Positions 22,995-36,063 of a stretch of 64,000 nt of DNA are shown in pieces. The notes beneath the pieces were generated by a model that was not told where the DNA came from, made no database searches, and saw only the letters and a program-made list of their open reading frames with translations. Location: the NCBI GenBank assembly GCA_030278955.1, contig JAOANR010000006.1, positions 24,931,763-24,995,762 on the forward strand, given 5' to 3'. How positions within the stretch are numbered: position 1 is the stretch's first letter; each line of letters opens with the position of its first letter. The DNA is from Hygrophila difformis (Eukaryota > Streptophyta > Magnoliopsida > Lamiales > Acanthaceae). Both the position numbers and the translations under genes were made by a program.

Positions 22995-23106
22995 TATTAT
23001 TTATATTTTTATATTGTTATCATTTTCACCATCACATAGACATGAATACTCTGTCGGTTAATTATATTCTTCTATATTGCCAAGTAATGAAGCCTGTTAC
23101 CAATTA

Positions 23107-23371
23107 CTCCATCCATCCGTTCCCACTTAACTTGTCTTGTTTCATTTCTGCACACAATCCAATGCACATTTTTAATCGTTAATATCTCAAAATATGTACA
23201 ACAAAAAATTATATAAAATATATATTCTAAAACTACATGACTTTACGGTTCTAACAAGACCCAACTCGACTACTTTTTTTAAAATATATACTTGCAATAA
23301 CGTTGAGTCAAAGTTAAACAATGAACAGTGCCAAAAAGTCAAACATGACAAGTATACTGGGACAGAGGGAG
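23107..23371. mobile_element. Stowaway-type MITE (265 bp)
   Basis: CTCCATCCATCCGTTCCC... to ...GGGACAGAGGGAG, TA flanks. Same family as 21678-21936. Confidence 0.85.
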
Positions 23372-23410
23372 TACTATTTTTCAAAAGGATATAAAGACCT
23401 ATTATTAATA

Positions 23411-23670
23411 CTACCTCCGTTTTTTTAGAAATGCACCACTTGTATTAGGCACGCATACTAATGCATATTTTCAATCATTAATAACTTAAATTGTGTACAA
23501 TTAAAAATTATAAAAAGTTCATATTCTAAAACTACAAGTTTAGACGAATCTAATAAGATCTCACTTGACTATATTTTTTGTTCCATAACTATAACAAAAA
23601 TTTGAGATAAAGTTAAACTATGAACAGTGCGCAAATCCCCAATGTTGCATTTCTGAAAAAATGGAGGGAG
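23411..23670. mobile_element. Stowaway-type MITE (260 bp)
   Basis: CTACCTCCGTTTTTTTAG... to ...AAATGGAGGGAG, TA flanks. Confidence 0.82.
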
Positions 23671-23676
23671 TATATA

Positions 23677-23901
23677 CTTCCTCGTTTTTTATGAAATTTT
23701 GCCAAGATTAATTATTCAATTTTGACCGATCTTATATAAAATTAAAATATAATTAAGTGAGATGTCATTAAATAAAATTACGTAGTTTCAGAATTATTTT
23801 TTTTAATTTTTACTCATATATAATTTGAGTTATTAATCATTTAAAATATGTATTGAACTACATAAAAAGATTTTCGTGGCACTTTAAAAAAATTGAGGTG
23901 G
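23677..23901. mobile_element. Stowaway-type MITE (225 bp)
   Basis: CTTCCTCGTTTTTTATG... to ...AAATTGAGGTGG, TA flanks. It begins 6 bp after the previous MITE ends. Its right end is included in the tandem duplication that follows. Confidence 0.7.
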
Positions 23902-24289
23902 TATACTATATATCTATGTGTGTTTTAATTTCATTATTCTGAATTATATAATCATTTATTGATGTATATTATAGAATGGGACTGGAGAGTGATTCATTGA
24001 GTCATGAGATTGTCAACCCACCTAAGTATATTCGCCTAAAAATTTATAATAATAAAAATTATTTAAATTTGCACCATAAATTTCGTGGCACTTTAAAAAA
24101 ATTGAGGTGGTATACTATATATGTGTGTTTTAATTTCATTATTCTGAATTATATAATCATTTATTGATGTATATTAGAATGGGACTGGAGAGTGATTCAT
24201 TGAGTCATGAGATTGTCAACCCACAGTATATTCACCTAAAAATTTATAATAATAAAAATTATTTAAATTTGCACCTTAAATTTCTTAAT
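23872..24289 (+). repeat. Tandem duplication, 209-bp period, two copies
   Basis: TTTCGTGGCACTTTAAAAAA at 23872 recurs at 24081, and the following 200 bp are nearly identical with a few small indels. Confidence 0.9.
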
Positions 24290-24355
24290 GCTAAGGATGT
24301 CATATGCATCAGAGCCATGTTTTCTAGGCCTTAAATAAGTTGTCCTGGTCTGAAT

Positions 24356-24545
24356 TTTATAAGATCTGATCTGATCTGATCTGAATTTGTCTGGTCTAAT
24401 ATGAATTAGTCTGGTCTGGTCTGATTTGGTCTGATCTGATCTTGTCTTAGTTATATTATTGTAATGATTTGATCTGATCTGGTCTGGTCTGATCTTATTT
24501 AATATGATTTGATCTTAATTTTTCTTATTTGATCTGGTCTAATCT
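24356..24545 (+). repeat. Minisatellite of TCTGA/TCTGG units
   Basis: About 190 bp built from 5-bp units TCTGA, TCTGG and variants, interrupted by short AT stretches. Confidence 0.88.
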
Positions 24546-24700
24546 GATTTTAATAAAAACAAGTAACAAGTCTTGAAAATAAGTCCTAGAGAACGGGCCT
24601 AACAACCCTACGAGTGATGAGACACAATGATTTTCCTTTTGGATTTTGGAAATACGAAGTATGTATTATGATATGATAAATCCATGTCAATTGTCAAACG
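24546..24700. other. Flank of the LINE, no gene seen
   Basis: Short AT-rich region up to the LINE target-site duplication. Confidence 0.4.
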
Positions 24701-24717
24701 AGCTAGCTATTATAGTT
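24701..24717 (+). repeat. LINE target-site duplication, left copy
   Basis: AGCTAGCTATTATAGTT, identical to 53944-53960. Confidence 0.92.
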
Positions 24718-24802
24718 TTTTTTGGTGAATGGGCGTCCAAGACGTCAGCTAAGAGCAAAACCAAAAGAAATAAGAAAAAAGAGCATAAGAGACACGCCTG
24801 AA

Positions 24803-25579
24803 TTAAATTCGGGAGTACCAAGTCCCAGCCATATCTGCTGAGTGGAGCGAGCGGACATCATTGGGTGGGAACGCCCACATCGTGTAGAACTCTTCTGACT
24901 GCGAACCCCGCTTGGCCAAATTGTCAGAAACAAAATTCCCTTCCCGAAAAATATGGTGCCAAGTGTACCCCGGATGGGCAGAAAGAATGGCCTGAATGTT
25001 ACAAACTAAGGCAAAGAAGCTATGATCCGTATGGATATCCGACCGAATGAGACGTAGGGCATCTTCAGAGTTAGAATAACAACAAATGGAGTCAATCCCC
25101 AAGGCCTGAATCCGTTTGAGGCCATTCCAAATAGCATGTTATTCGGCACCCAAATTAGTTGAAATGCCAATGGAGCCTGCAAAACCCTCCACCCAACAGC
25201 CATACCTGTCGCAAATCACCCCACCAAATCCAGCACGACCAGAATTCCCAAGAGAACTCCCATCCACATGAAGAATCCGCCCACAATGATGATAAGGATT
25301 CCACTGGAAAAGATGAATCTCCCGAGAATGAGGCATACATCCACAAGCTCGCTCAAACGCCTGCCCCATAACACAAGCATGACGAGCCACCTCTTTGACC
25401 TTGGGCGTAGATGCCCGGAAGCAAAATCCATTCCTCCCAAGCCAGATGCACCATATAGTTTCCCATTGCAGGCCCGTCCACCACCGACCAAAGCGAGTAA
25501 GGAATGGGGCTACATCATCAAAGCTTGAGATCCATATCGACGATGGAAGCCCTCCCACTCGTCTCCAGACCCCGTTCAC
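24803..25579 (-). pseudogene. LINE ORF2 C-terminus: RNase H domain
   Basis: Contains the RNase H core ILHVDGSSLGNSGRAGFGGV and a downstream FREGNFVSDNLAKRG motif. An in-frame stop after NLGAE (25139) separates two open segments of the same frame. The third acidic position reads YSNSEDAL, where Asp is expected. Inactive copy of the RNase H that some plant L1 elements carry at the ORF2 end. Confidence 0.88.
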
Positions 25580-25797
25580 CCACTATCAACAAAACAGTAA
25601 TGCATCAATGTTTCAGGCTGCCTCCCACAGATGTAGCAAGTCGGCGAGCTAGTTATGCCACAAGCAAACCGCAGCTCATTCGTCGGGATGGAGCTGTGGG
25701 CCGCAAGCCAAGCAAAAACTCGAACCTTTTCAGGACCTCGAATCTTCCACACCCATGATCTCAGGCTATCCCCCCGAACTCCACGTTTATTAAGAAG

Positions 25798-27565
25798 TCA
25801 TGCATATCCCGATTTGACGGTGTAAATCCCGGAACCCGACAGGAGCCAAGTAAGCTTGTCTTGAGCCTGATCATTATACACCAAGGGACCAAAATCCTGT
25901 GCTTCACGTCGGATGTCCTCAGGCACCACCGTATAAAGATCATTCCACCTCCAAGCTCCATTAACATAGATATCCTTTATCCTCAAGGCCGAGTCTGTGA
26001 TGTGGACATAAGAGATTCTAGGCGCAATAAGACCCCCTCGTAACCAGCTGTTGTCCCAAACATTTCTATTACCATCTCCAATTCTCATTTGAAAGCCTTC
26101 CACCAGCAAAGGAGCCGCCCTGACCAGCGCTCTGTAGATGACGGAGCAGCCAGGTTTCGTAGAGAAAACCCTAGAATACTTGCCATATTTATTGGATAAA
26201 ATGGACACCCATGGCTTGTCAGCACCCATAATAAAGTCTGAGAGAGGCTTGCCCAGCATCGCCACATTCATATCCCGAGCACTACGAATACCCAAACCTC
26301 CTATGCTTCGAGGCCGAGACACCTTTTCCCAACTCACCAAAGAAAGACCCTTCCCGCCAATGTCCTTCCATATGAAGTCCCGTATGCATTTGTCAATTTG
26401 ATCACAAGTGCTACTAGGGAGCCAATAACACTGCATGACATAGGTAGGGATTGAAGCAAGAACCATACGACCGAGGGTGATCCGGCCAGCCCAGTTTAGA
26501 AAGGCCCTCTTCCAAGATCCTAAGCGGTTGTGCATCCTGTTGATCAACGTCTCGAAATGAGACTGCCTTAACACGCCATGAACTAGAGGGAAACCAAGGT
26601 ATTACCCGAGATCCTCCGTGAAATCTATGTTAAGGAAGGAAGCCAACTCTACATTCCTGTTAGGGAAACTGCAGCCGAAGCATAAGCAAGAGATTTCCCC
26701 GGATTGATGCGTAGACCGGAGTAGGCAACAAAGCTGTTCAATACCGCCTCCACACACTGAGCACTGGTGATTGAAGCTTTCGAAAATATCAAGAGGTCAT
26801 CAGCGAACAAATGGGATGAAGGAGGGGAATTGCCGCTAAGCTTGATCGGCTCCCATTGCCCAAGATCAACAGCTTTCAGAATGGACCGGGATAACTTTTC
26901 CATAATGATGATAAATAGATAAGGAGACATCGGATCCCCTTGCCTGAGCCCCTTGGTTGGTGTAAAAGAGACTAGAGTCATGCCATTCCACATGATGGAG
27001 TATGTGGGCGACCGGACACAGAACATAATGAGGCCTGCCATGTTGAGCGGTATACCTAGCTCGGCCATACACTCATCCAAAAAATCCCATGATACAATAT
27101 CATAAGCTTTCTCCAAGTCGATTTTCAAAAGAAAATCCTCCGATCGCCTATGATGATTTCAAAATGTGGTAATAACCTCCTGAAGAATAATCGCATTGCC
27201 AGTCGTCCCACGGCCTGGCAAAAAAGCCGATTGGTATGGGCCTATATATTCCCTAAGGAACGGCCTCAAACGTCTAACAATGATTTTAGTCAAAATCTGT
27301 ACACGACATTACATAAGCTGATAGGCCGAAAGTGTCTGATATCTCTCGGGATTTCTATTTTGGGGATCAAGCAGATAAATGTGGCAGAGATCGTAGAATC
27401 AAAGTTACCTGACCTCAAAGCCTGGCTGCAAAATTCCCACACCGTTGGACCAACCGAAGACCAGTACAATTTATAAAATTCCGCTGGGAACCCATCCAGT
27501 CCGGGCGCTGAGTATGAAGCCATACTCCTAACTGCATCATAAACTTCTTCCATGGGGATGTCCAA
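25798..27565 (-). pseudogene. LINE ORF2: reverse transcriptase
   Basis: Successive open pieces show RT motifs in order: SAPGLDGFPAEFYK, FRPISLCNVVY (27290-27565), DLEKAYDIVSWDFL, GLRQGDPMSPYLF and the catalytic FADDLLIFS (26649-27128). The post-RT region with GRITLGRMVLASIPTYVMQ and a tryptophan-rich segment follows (25798-26574). Several frameshifts and stops, for example around 27130-27290, break the frame. Function would have been target-primed reverse transcription. Confidence 0.92.
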
Positions 27566-27647
27566 TTAATTTATAAAATTAGTTTGCATCTGGAAGTAAC
27601 TCCGGGCCACTAATTTTCCCTTTCTGTCTGCGGATCTTAGTTTGCAT

Positions 27648-28706
27648 CTAGAAGTACCTTGTGTTCTGGTCACCTTGAGAAAGCCATTTGTCTTTAGATT
27701 TTTGAAACCAGAATGTTTCTTCTTGTTTCAATAAATCATCTAACTCCTGCATAAGTTGGGCTTCCAAAAAATGATGCCTCACCGAATCCACTCTACTAAA
27801 AAAGGTGCGGACTCCCTGCAATCTCCTTAAAATTTTACGTTTCCTCCTTGACAGATTGCCAAATATCCGCGTATTGAAATCCATCGACGCACTCTTGACA
27901 GAGTCCAATTTGGTCGAGAATGACTCTTCCTCCATATACCATGCAACATCAACCACATGTTTGTAGTGTGGGTGATGTGACCACATAGCTTCCCATCTAA
28001 ACGGTCTCGCGCCAGCCGCACGAACAAAAGATGCACAACGAAGCAATATGCCATTATGATCAGACCCCCGTCGCGGTAATACCTCAACTATAGCTTCGGG
28101 AAACATATTGAACCAGCTAGATGAAGCAACAGCTCGGTCTAGTCGCTTCCTTGCCAAGGGACCACCAGTGGTATTACGTTGCCAGGTAAACGACTCACCT
28201 ACCGTGTGAACCGTCTCCAAGCCACAATCAAATAGCATTTATTGGAAACGATCACACTGACGTTGGGGCACAGACATGCCCAAAGCTTCCGCACTAGAAA
28301 GAACTTCATTCGAGTCTCATGTGGCCATCCAAGGCCCTTGCACAACCTGCGAGATCTCCCTCATGTCTTGCCAGTCCTGGACACGACCATTGAAGGAGGG
28401 ATTAGCATACACCACAGTCAAGAACCAAAAAAAATCACCGCAACTAATTTTAATCGTGACCAGTCTATTATGAAAAGAAATAACTTCAAAGGAGAATGAA
28501 GTCCCAAGCCTCTTGAGAACCCAGATCTCTCCTGAGCAACCAACACTCTCAACAACATGAATGGCTTCATAATCCCCTCGGTATAGGGGAACCCGCAGTC
28601 GATCGAACAGACTTTGCGGCTCAATGATGCATATGACCGAAGGCTTAAGGTTCCTCAAAACGTCCATGATGTGGCAAAGTGTAGGCTTTAGCATAGCGCC
28701 ACGCAC
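27648..28706 (-). pseudogene. LINE ORF2 N-terminus: APE-type endonuclease
   Basis: The N-terminal piece (28317-28706) holds a CIIEPQ motif and TVVYANP; the second piece (27648-28238) holds ESFTWQRNT, RLDRAVAS and the catalytic-site GSDHNGILLRC. The N-terminal Asn motif and the GDFN block are disrupted by the stop after GPWMAT. This domain would nick the target site. Confidence 0.85.
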
Positions 28707-28741
28707 ATTCTATGCAAGCACTGTACAATCATGGAAAACTA

Positions 28742-29630
28742 TCATTGAGGAACGGGTGCAGGCTCCTCCGACCCCTGACCCCCTACCTCACCAAGTTCCA
28801 TGGCCGTATTCTCATTTGCCAAAACCGCAAATGAGTTACCTGAACTTGATCCAATCCGAAGAGTATAATCGTTGTCCCCCGGACGTGACCCCGGCCGAAC
28901 AGGATCTTCTGAACGACGTTGTCGTTTGCTTTTGAACTTTTTTTGCCCCTCTTGAGTGCCAGATTGTTCTAGTCCCATAGCTGAAGAACTACTCCCTTTC
29001 CCTTTATCAATTTTGGCAGCAACCTCACCTCCAGTTGATCACCTTTCCATGATGTTAGTACGATCCTAGAACGGTTTCCTAGCCAATCCCTTAAGGGCAT
29101 CATGCCGGGGGGGACGAGGAGCCCTTGTGACCATGATCCAATCTCCATGAGTCACCAAGGGTTGACTATCCTGTAAGGAATGATCCGATTTATTTTCCAA
29201 ATTTAGTCCATCCAAAGGAGAAACCGAATTTGTAGAGATTCCCGTATCCATTTTATCCACAAAATCGGGGACCAAATCTTCAGAAGATGGAAGGTGATCT
29301 CCATCAAGATTTGAATTCCCAAATTTCTCTCCAACCACCACCAACCCCAATGTCGCCGCCTTATCCACCGGTGGAGGTACCGGCGCTACTGGAGGAACAG
29401 TCGCCGCTTGTTGCAATGACGGATCGTAATGCATGCAATCGTCCAAGTTGAATCGGAACCTACCACATGTGGTACAGATGTGATGCAAGCCCTCATATGA
29501 CACATTTTGCCAAAAGTCATTAACCATAACTCTCCCAATCACCGGTTTGCTCAGATCTATTTCGACACAAACACGGCCATAACTTGGTCTGGTCAAGTCC
29601 TTAGAGTTGGCATCAACTCTCAAGGGTTTT
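28742..29630 (-). pseudogene. LINE ORF1, C-terminal part with a degenerate zinc knuckle
   Basis: PLRVDANSKDLTRPSYGRVC continues the DUF4283-type RNA-binding module whose first half is at 53291-53543. A knuckle-like ICTTCGRFRFNLDDC follows (a canonical one would have C-x2-C-x4-H-x4-C; here the His is missing). A proline-rich segment and a basic tail (KKFKSKRQRR) end the protein. The split between PLRV and the preceding GK is exactly the LTR-element insertion site. Confidence 0.82.
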
Positions 29631-32246
29631 TGAAACTTTTGACAGATTTCCCACACGAGTATTTTCTAAAATAATAGAGAATGAGAATTAATCCCGGTTT
29701 AGATTTTATTTAATGAAACCGATTTATGAAGGCGGAGTTGGGATTAGGGATATATTTATGGTTGTCACGTTTTTATTTACTCGTGTTAAGAAACTGTGCC
29801 CCGAAAGTGCACGGAGTCAAAAATTGCAGTATTTATAGTAAGTACCGGATCGTTCACTAGAGGATGTGCGATAGAAGCAGGGCCCACATCGTTTACTAAG
29901 ATTTTCCACTCGGTTACTCGATTCAAGTTTGTGTTTTAATTATCAAATATTTGACATAATTTAAACTAGGTTATGAAAGCAATTAAAATAAAGCAGATAA
30001 AATCATTCTAGAAAGCGAATTAAATTTAATCTAAGAAAGCAATAAAATTATTCTACGAAAGTGGTTAAAATTAACGCAGATTTAAAATGAGACAGAAGGA
30101 ACAGGAAGAAAATAATAAAAATTGGATAAGATTCAGATGAAACACAGTTAAACTTCCATTTTAATTACACAGATCTTTGTTTGGGATAATCCTTCAGTCA
30201 GCTAACTCTCATGCTCTCTATACCATGTTCCCTTTTATCAGACAGGTACTTACAGTAAGAGTTTACATGCTCTTAAGACAACAAATTCTAAGATACCACA
30301 GACACATAACTACCCTTGCAATGCATTACTAAGGTATATTATTTATCTGTGGTGGACAAGCAACACCTGACAAATCATTAGTTGAAGTGTCAAGTACTGC
30401 TATCATTCCCCCATGTCACACCCAAAGTCTAAAATTAAACCTGAACTATCCCTTAACTCTCAGTCCTAGTAGCAGTTAGAAGATCTAGTGATGCTTCCGA
30501 GTGACCTCTATAAAAGCGATTAAAATAAAGCAGTAAAGAAAGCATTTTAAAATCCTATCACTCGGAAGTTTAAAAAGCTTCGTACTGGTAGTAAAAGAAA
30601 GCCCCCAGTCAGGATGACCGGATGTGGATCAAGAATTCCCGGATCTCGATGAACCGCTCGCAGTGTTCACTTCCTTCCGGGTGGTTATGAAATACAAACT
30701 AATGAAACGAGCTAATAGATTAGTTCGTTTCGGATGCACTCACTCAGGACTCAAAAATAGGCTTTGGCAGAAGAGGATATCAGTTGAAAGGAACTCAACC
30801 CTATCTTAGAAAATAACCAAGGCCTATGTATTGTTCCTCCTGAATTATCTAACACACTGTATTTGAATCCAAGTGGATCCCATCTCGGTGTGTTAATTAA
30901 GACTAAATTCCCAATACACAGCAATGTCGTAAAATAATCGATGTGAAAATCATTCCCTAAACAGGTACTAGACTCTCAATAAGAACACAGACCCTTTCAG
31001 TCTAGGCGAGACCTAATCGCTGACTCTGCTTCTAACTTCTCAAAATCAATCCCTAGTCGAATGTGAATTAGTCATAACAGTGGAATTTATCCCTTACTTA
31101 GATCCGGGTTTTATAAATGAATTTTTGTTGGAAATTTATGATGAGACATCTGATTAAAAATCAAGACTGCTATGTCCAAGGGAAGGATCCCAAAAGAATT
31201 TGACCACAATATTTACATAATAGTATCATGCATAATTTTATAAGGAAGTGTAAAATTAAATTAACCCAAAATATAAGGCGGGTTTAGACAGAATGTGAGA
31301 CACATAGATGAAATAGCCGGAGATGAGAAGAATTTATTTTTGGCTATAAAGATGGCAAAACGATTGGGTGGACTGCAAACAACTGCTGTCTATTTTCCCT
31401 CTCGTTTGGGTGGAATGATTTTAGACAGTAGACTGATCTAAATGACTGTGGTCGTTGTCGTTCAGCCCACTCACTGTCAGTGAATTGGGATGAAAACCTA
31501 CATGCTCTGTTATGTCTTAATTACCAGATGACATTGACCTATGTCAACTAGTGTTAGCACAACTTGAGATTTGGGTTTTGAAAATAAAATAAGAAAATAA
31601 AACTGTATTCAGACAGGAACTGACCGAGTGGCTACTTCATTTCCTGGTAAAAGGACCGTTCGCCTGACCTCGTCAGTCACTATCCAAACCATGCAAAATA
31701 ACAAATAGTGATCAATACACAGACTACGTGCTACTTCATTTCTCGGTAAAGGGACCGTTCGCCAACATTATTCTATGATATTTTTCGCTATTCATTTCAC
31801 ACAATACGAATGAAGACAAAATAAATAAAAGAAAATATTTTTGGGTCATCTTGTATGAGAGACATTGGTTTCTCATGCAAGGGTAAGAAAATTAATCCAT
31901 AATTACTCTTTATGTCTAAATAATCACTCATTCCATAATTAATTAATTAATTACAGTCCGGATTATATACTTAGATCATCAGAGTTTAATTTTATAGAAA
32001 AATCTTTTAATGGAAATTGAACAAAGTTCTTTATATCAAATTAATCATGGGTTGAGATCATTGGATTTCAACCTCAAAATATTAATATAAAGGTTCATTT
32101 AATTAATGAGAAGAGATGGAGAATAAAAATTTGGCAAGTGAGTGTCATGCATGTCATGAGACAGAAATGGGTTCACGAAGGGAGGATCACGACATGAGAG
32201 GTGGGAAATAAAAGCAATTGGATTTTTAGAAATTTAGGGTTTCCGT

Positions 32247-32860
32247 GTCGCTAGACAAAAATTGTGTCGCGAGACGACACGGGTCTGGCGACACGGGGGT
32301 TGGAAGTCAGAATTTTTGGAAATTAAAAGAGATGAGGACCCAGTCATGAGACCATAAATTGTGTCGCGAACCTAGGCTCACGACATGGGTTTCACGACTG
32401 GATAGTTTGTGAAAATTTGCTAAGTCATGGAGGCCAAGTCGCTAACTTGAATTGTGGCGCGTGACAAGGTCCCGCGACAGGAGTCTAGCGACTGGCATGG
32501 TCTAACAAAATATTCTAAGTATTTGGTTCCCAGTCGCTAAACTTGGAAAGCGTGTCGCGAGACGTGGTCTCGCGACAGGTTGGTCTAGCGACTGGGCTTT
32601 TAATATATTGTTTAGGCACGATTTCCTAGTCCTGAAACTAAAATTGGGTCCTGAACCGTGGGTTCAGGACAGGAGTTACACGACTAGAGCCTTTCAGAGA
32701 AAATACAAGAATTTGGTCCCCAGTCGCTAGGCTAGCATTGTGTCGCGAACCGTGGGTTCACGACAGGAGTGCCTCACGACTGAGGGTTTTAAAAATATTA
32801 AGTGTCCCTAGGCATCCATGTCGCGAAACAGCCTTCCTGTCGCTAGACGTGGTCTCGCGA
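32247..32860. repeat. Array of nested inverted repeats in LTR 1
   Basis: At least six units of about 60-65 bp, each with an outer pair (CCAGTCGCTA at 32530-32539 with TAGCGACTGG at 32586-32595) around an inner pair (TGTCGCGAGAC at 32553-32563 with GTCTCGCGACA at 32567-32577). In the next unit the inner pair reads GTCCTGAACC (32648-32657) and GGTTCAGGAC (32661-32670), changed in both arms. In the one after it is TGTCGCGAACC with GGTTCACGACA (one mismatch). Confidence 0.85.
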
Positions 32861-33583
32861 AAGGAAGCAGTTGGCATCATGGATGGTTCAGGACACAAGT
32901 CAGAAAAAGCAAAAGGAACAGTAACATGCAAACAGCGTGATCATACCCTATTTCAGATCAAAAATCTATTCTAACCTAGAAATAACAAAACATAATATGA
33001 AACTAACAAGAACATGCTTGAACAAAAATGTAAATCTACCAGAACAGAATTTAAAATAAAGCATGACCCTAACTGGGATTTAATCACACGCATACATGAA
33101 CATTATCCCAAAAATAAAGTAACAGTAAGCATAAAAATGCATAAAAAAAGTCAAATGACCAAAAGAAAATGAAAGCAGTAAAGAAATCAATGGGGTGTGA
33201 GACCCATTTCATGTTTTTGGGACACCAATAAAGAATATTTTCCCATTTTTTATTTAGTGGGTTTGATATTATCCATTAATTTGGATAATACAAACCCTAA
33301 AACCAAAAGTTGGAAATAGAACAAGATATTAAACTGGCTACTTAAACTATTGAAACAGAAAACAACATAAAACTAAATGAAACAAACTAAGCTAAACTAA
33401 GCTAAACTATGACAGAAATTAAATAATACAAGAAAAAAAAACTAATCTAACCTAAGAAACTACCTAAGAGCTGATCTCCAAGCTTGTCCTCAAGAGAAAA
33501 TGAAATGTTTCACCCACCGAGCACATAGGGATCACCACCTATTTATAGAAGTGAAACCCTAGGCCCATGGGCCTTGAGCCCAA

Positions 33584-34045
33584 ATGTGTCGTAAGACTCA
33601 CAAACATCACAGCTTCCTTCGTGTCGCGAGACTGCGTGGTGTGGCGCGATATCACGCGATGTGGCGCGAGACGAGGCTGCATGTCGCAAGGCTTCTTGAC
33701 TGAGTCTCTAACCTGCCTTCTGTGTCGCTAGACCACACCCAGTCGCGAGGCCATGTTTCGCGACTGGTGCCTTGACACTGGATTCTTCTTCATCATCTTC
33801 TTGTGTCGCTAGACATTCCCCAGTCGTGAGACCATGCTTCACGACTGGGGGTCTAGGGACTGGCCTTATTTGCTTTCTGTCTCTTTGTGTCGTGGAACAC
33901 CTCCCAGTCGCGAGGCCATGTTTCGCGATTGGGGGGTCTCGGGACTGGCTGCTTCAGTACACTATCTTCTTGTGTCGCGAGACTGTGCCTAGTCGTGAGA
34001 CCATGCTTCGCGACTGGGTACCAGTCTCGCGACTGGCTCGACCTC
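33584..34045. repeat. Second CpG inverted-repeat array in LTR 1
   Basis: Further GTCGCGAGAC, CAGTCGTGAGACCATG and TTCGCGACTGG motifs in alternating orientation. LTR 2 carries the same array, split by the nested gypsy element. Confidence 0.8.
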
Positions 34046-34393
34046 ATTGGGCCTGGTGGGCCAAAATATATTTTTGCGGGCTGTTTCTTTCTTTTCCCAT
34101 CTTTTTGTATTTTGTGGGCCTGGTTTATTCTTTTGCCCATCTTTTCCATTCCGTTTTTCTTTTCTTTTCTTTTTCTCATGTTTTTGGATTTTTCTAGCAT
34201 AAATGTGTAATTTTTATGTGTAATAAAATTACATATTTATGCATTTTTCATACCGGCTTATTATTTTTACAAATATGCATAAATCTGTCTAATTCTACTG
34301 CTTTCTTATTTAATATAAGACCGGAATGCGATCAAATGCCCGTTTCAGACACGGAAATGGATTGAAAATAATGGACATTTCTGGTCATTATCA

Positions 34394-36063
34394 ACATCCT
34401 CACATTTAATACTGATCGTCCCCGAGCAGTTAGAGTCAATGTTCCTTAGAACACGGACTCTACATATTCAATTCATTTTCGTGGCTTCATAAATTACATT
34501 CTTTTTTGAATTGGATAAGACAATCAAAACTACAAGTATTAAATTCCCTTGATTGCAGTGTTTAATGAAATGATATTTGCTCACTACATCGGGCCTACAA
34601 ACCAAGCATTATTGTCAACCCTTTATGAATATCATGTTTGAAAGATGCAAAGATTAAAAATCAGAATTAAGGTATGACACGAACATAATTCATGAAATAG
34701 AGCCTCACATATAAGAGAATTGGAAAATTCACTCACTCTCAAATGGGGTTTAATCATTGAACGCTCAAAATCAAATTTAATTAAATTATCCCATAAGCTT
34801 GCAATCAGACCAACTCGCCACCGGCTCATTTCCTCAAATCGAGATCCCGAGGTCTTATTTAAGGTTATAACGGGGCATACGGTTGTAACATTTGGTAGGA
34901 AAGGAAAATTATTGGGCTAAGAAATGGCAAGAATTTATTCTATCATAACTTGGCATTTTTATTTAAAATTTATTATCATCAATATTTTCCTCTTTCTTTT
35001 GATTTTCTTCTTCTATTGCATGACATTAGACTATGTCTAATTGCTTTGTCATTGCAATTTATTCTTGTTGAATAAAGCTCAACAATTTTCTTTTTCTTTC
35101 TCTTTTTTTTGAATCGGTTTATTGAACACCGATTTAAACAATTTTGATGATCATAAATTTAATGCCTTTGATAAAATTTATCCTTATCCACTTGGGTTGA
35201 AGATTTTGGTTTTTTCATAAGGTTAGGAAAATATAGTGGGTTTCAAGAAAAATTAGGCTTAAAGGCTCAAAGTGGTTAATCCTAAAGGAAAAATATTTTT
35301 GGGTTTGGATTTCAAACGAAGGCCAAAAATTGGGTTTTCTAAGTGCCTCGATCATATGCTCAATTTCGGGAATATGGCATGGTCTTGAGTCGGTCCCAAT
35401 TGCAAGTTCTAGTTTCCTTTAATCAAAATGATTCACACATCAAAGAATTAAATGAGTAAAAGTGACTCATGGCTCAAATCTCACAAGGTTGGATTGATTC
35501 ATGTCATACAGTATTCTAAAATTTAATCAACGCTTAACTCTAACAATTTATTCAATCAAAATTTTCAACATGCAGATTTATTACCCAATAAGCTGATCGC
35601 ATCATTAAATTTTTATAGCTCAAAACCTTAGGAATTTATGTCATGCATGTTCTCAATTATATTATCCCAATTTAAAAGTTTGAAAATTTAATCACAAGCC
35701 TAAATTCAACATGTGAATTTAGAGCAGGTTTATGCATACTTTTGCTGGTTATTTAAATTAAAGCAGTAAAAGGGGCACTGTTAACATACAAAGTATGTCA
35801 ACAGCATAGTTTTGGCCTGACAGTCACTTATTCATCTCGGACTGTCAGACATCTCTTTTTTTTTTAAAAAAAAAAAAAAATTTTTGTGGATCTCTAAGAT
35901 GAAGCACTGTTATGGAAAGCAGTTAAATACATCATTTATAAGAGATTCTTATGCAGTTAAGACAAACATGCACAAAAATATAGAATTCCCTTATATGACG
36001 GTTACAGTCCAGCTTTAGCAAAATAAAGCATTAAAGGCTCATGCTTCCTTCATTCCTCCTCTC
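34394..36063. other. Internal region of the large element, 3' side
   Basis: AT-rich, no gene. The minus-strand purine-rich TAAATGTGAGGATGT next to LTR 1 (34394-34408) is the likely polypurine tract. A T10-A15-T5 run lies at about 35857-35886. Confidence 0.55.

Larger units (their letters stand above)
24718..29630 (-). mobile_element. L1-type LINE, 3' part
   Basis: Read on the minus strand, the element ends in a short A tail (T run at 24716-24723) against a 17-bp target duplication that recurs at 53944-53960. It carries the end of ORF1, endonuclease, reverse transcriptase, a zinc-knuckle-like linker and RNase H in the usual order for plant L1 elements. The rest of the LINE is at 53291-53943, cut off by an LTR element inserted at GTTTT (29626-29630, repeated at 53291-53295). 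Total LINE length without the insert is about 5.6 kb, full length for the family. Confidence 0.93.
29631..34393 (-). repeat. LTR 1 of the large element (3' LTR in element sense)
   Basis: 4763 bp, intact. About 98 percent identical by eye to LTR 2. Contains two arrays of CpG-rich inverted repeats (32247-32860 and 33584-34045). The small plus-strand open frames at 30624 and 33772 are conserved in both LTRs only because the LTRs are copies; I do not call them genes. Confidence 0.92.

Noticed and set aside
30624..30809. 61-aa plus-strand frame, also at 40316
   Set aside because: Same position in both LTRs and antisense to the element; no domain.
33772..34197. 141-aa plus-strand frame (CVARHSPVVRPCF...) in LTR 1, also at 52632-53120
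   Set aside because: It is a translation of the CpG hairpin array, antisense to the element, conserved only because the LTRs are copies.
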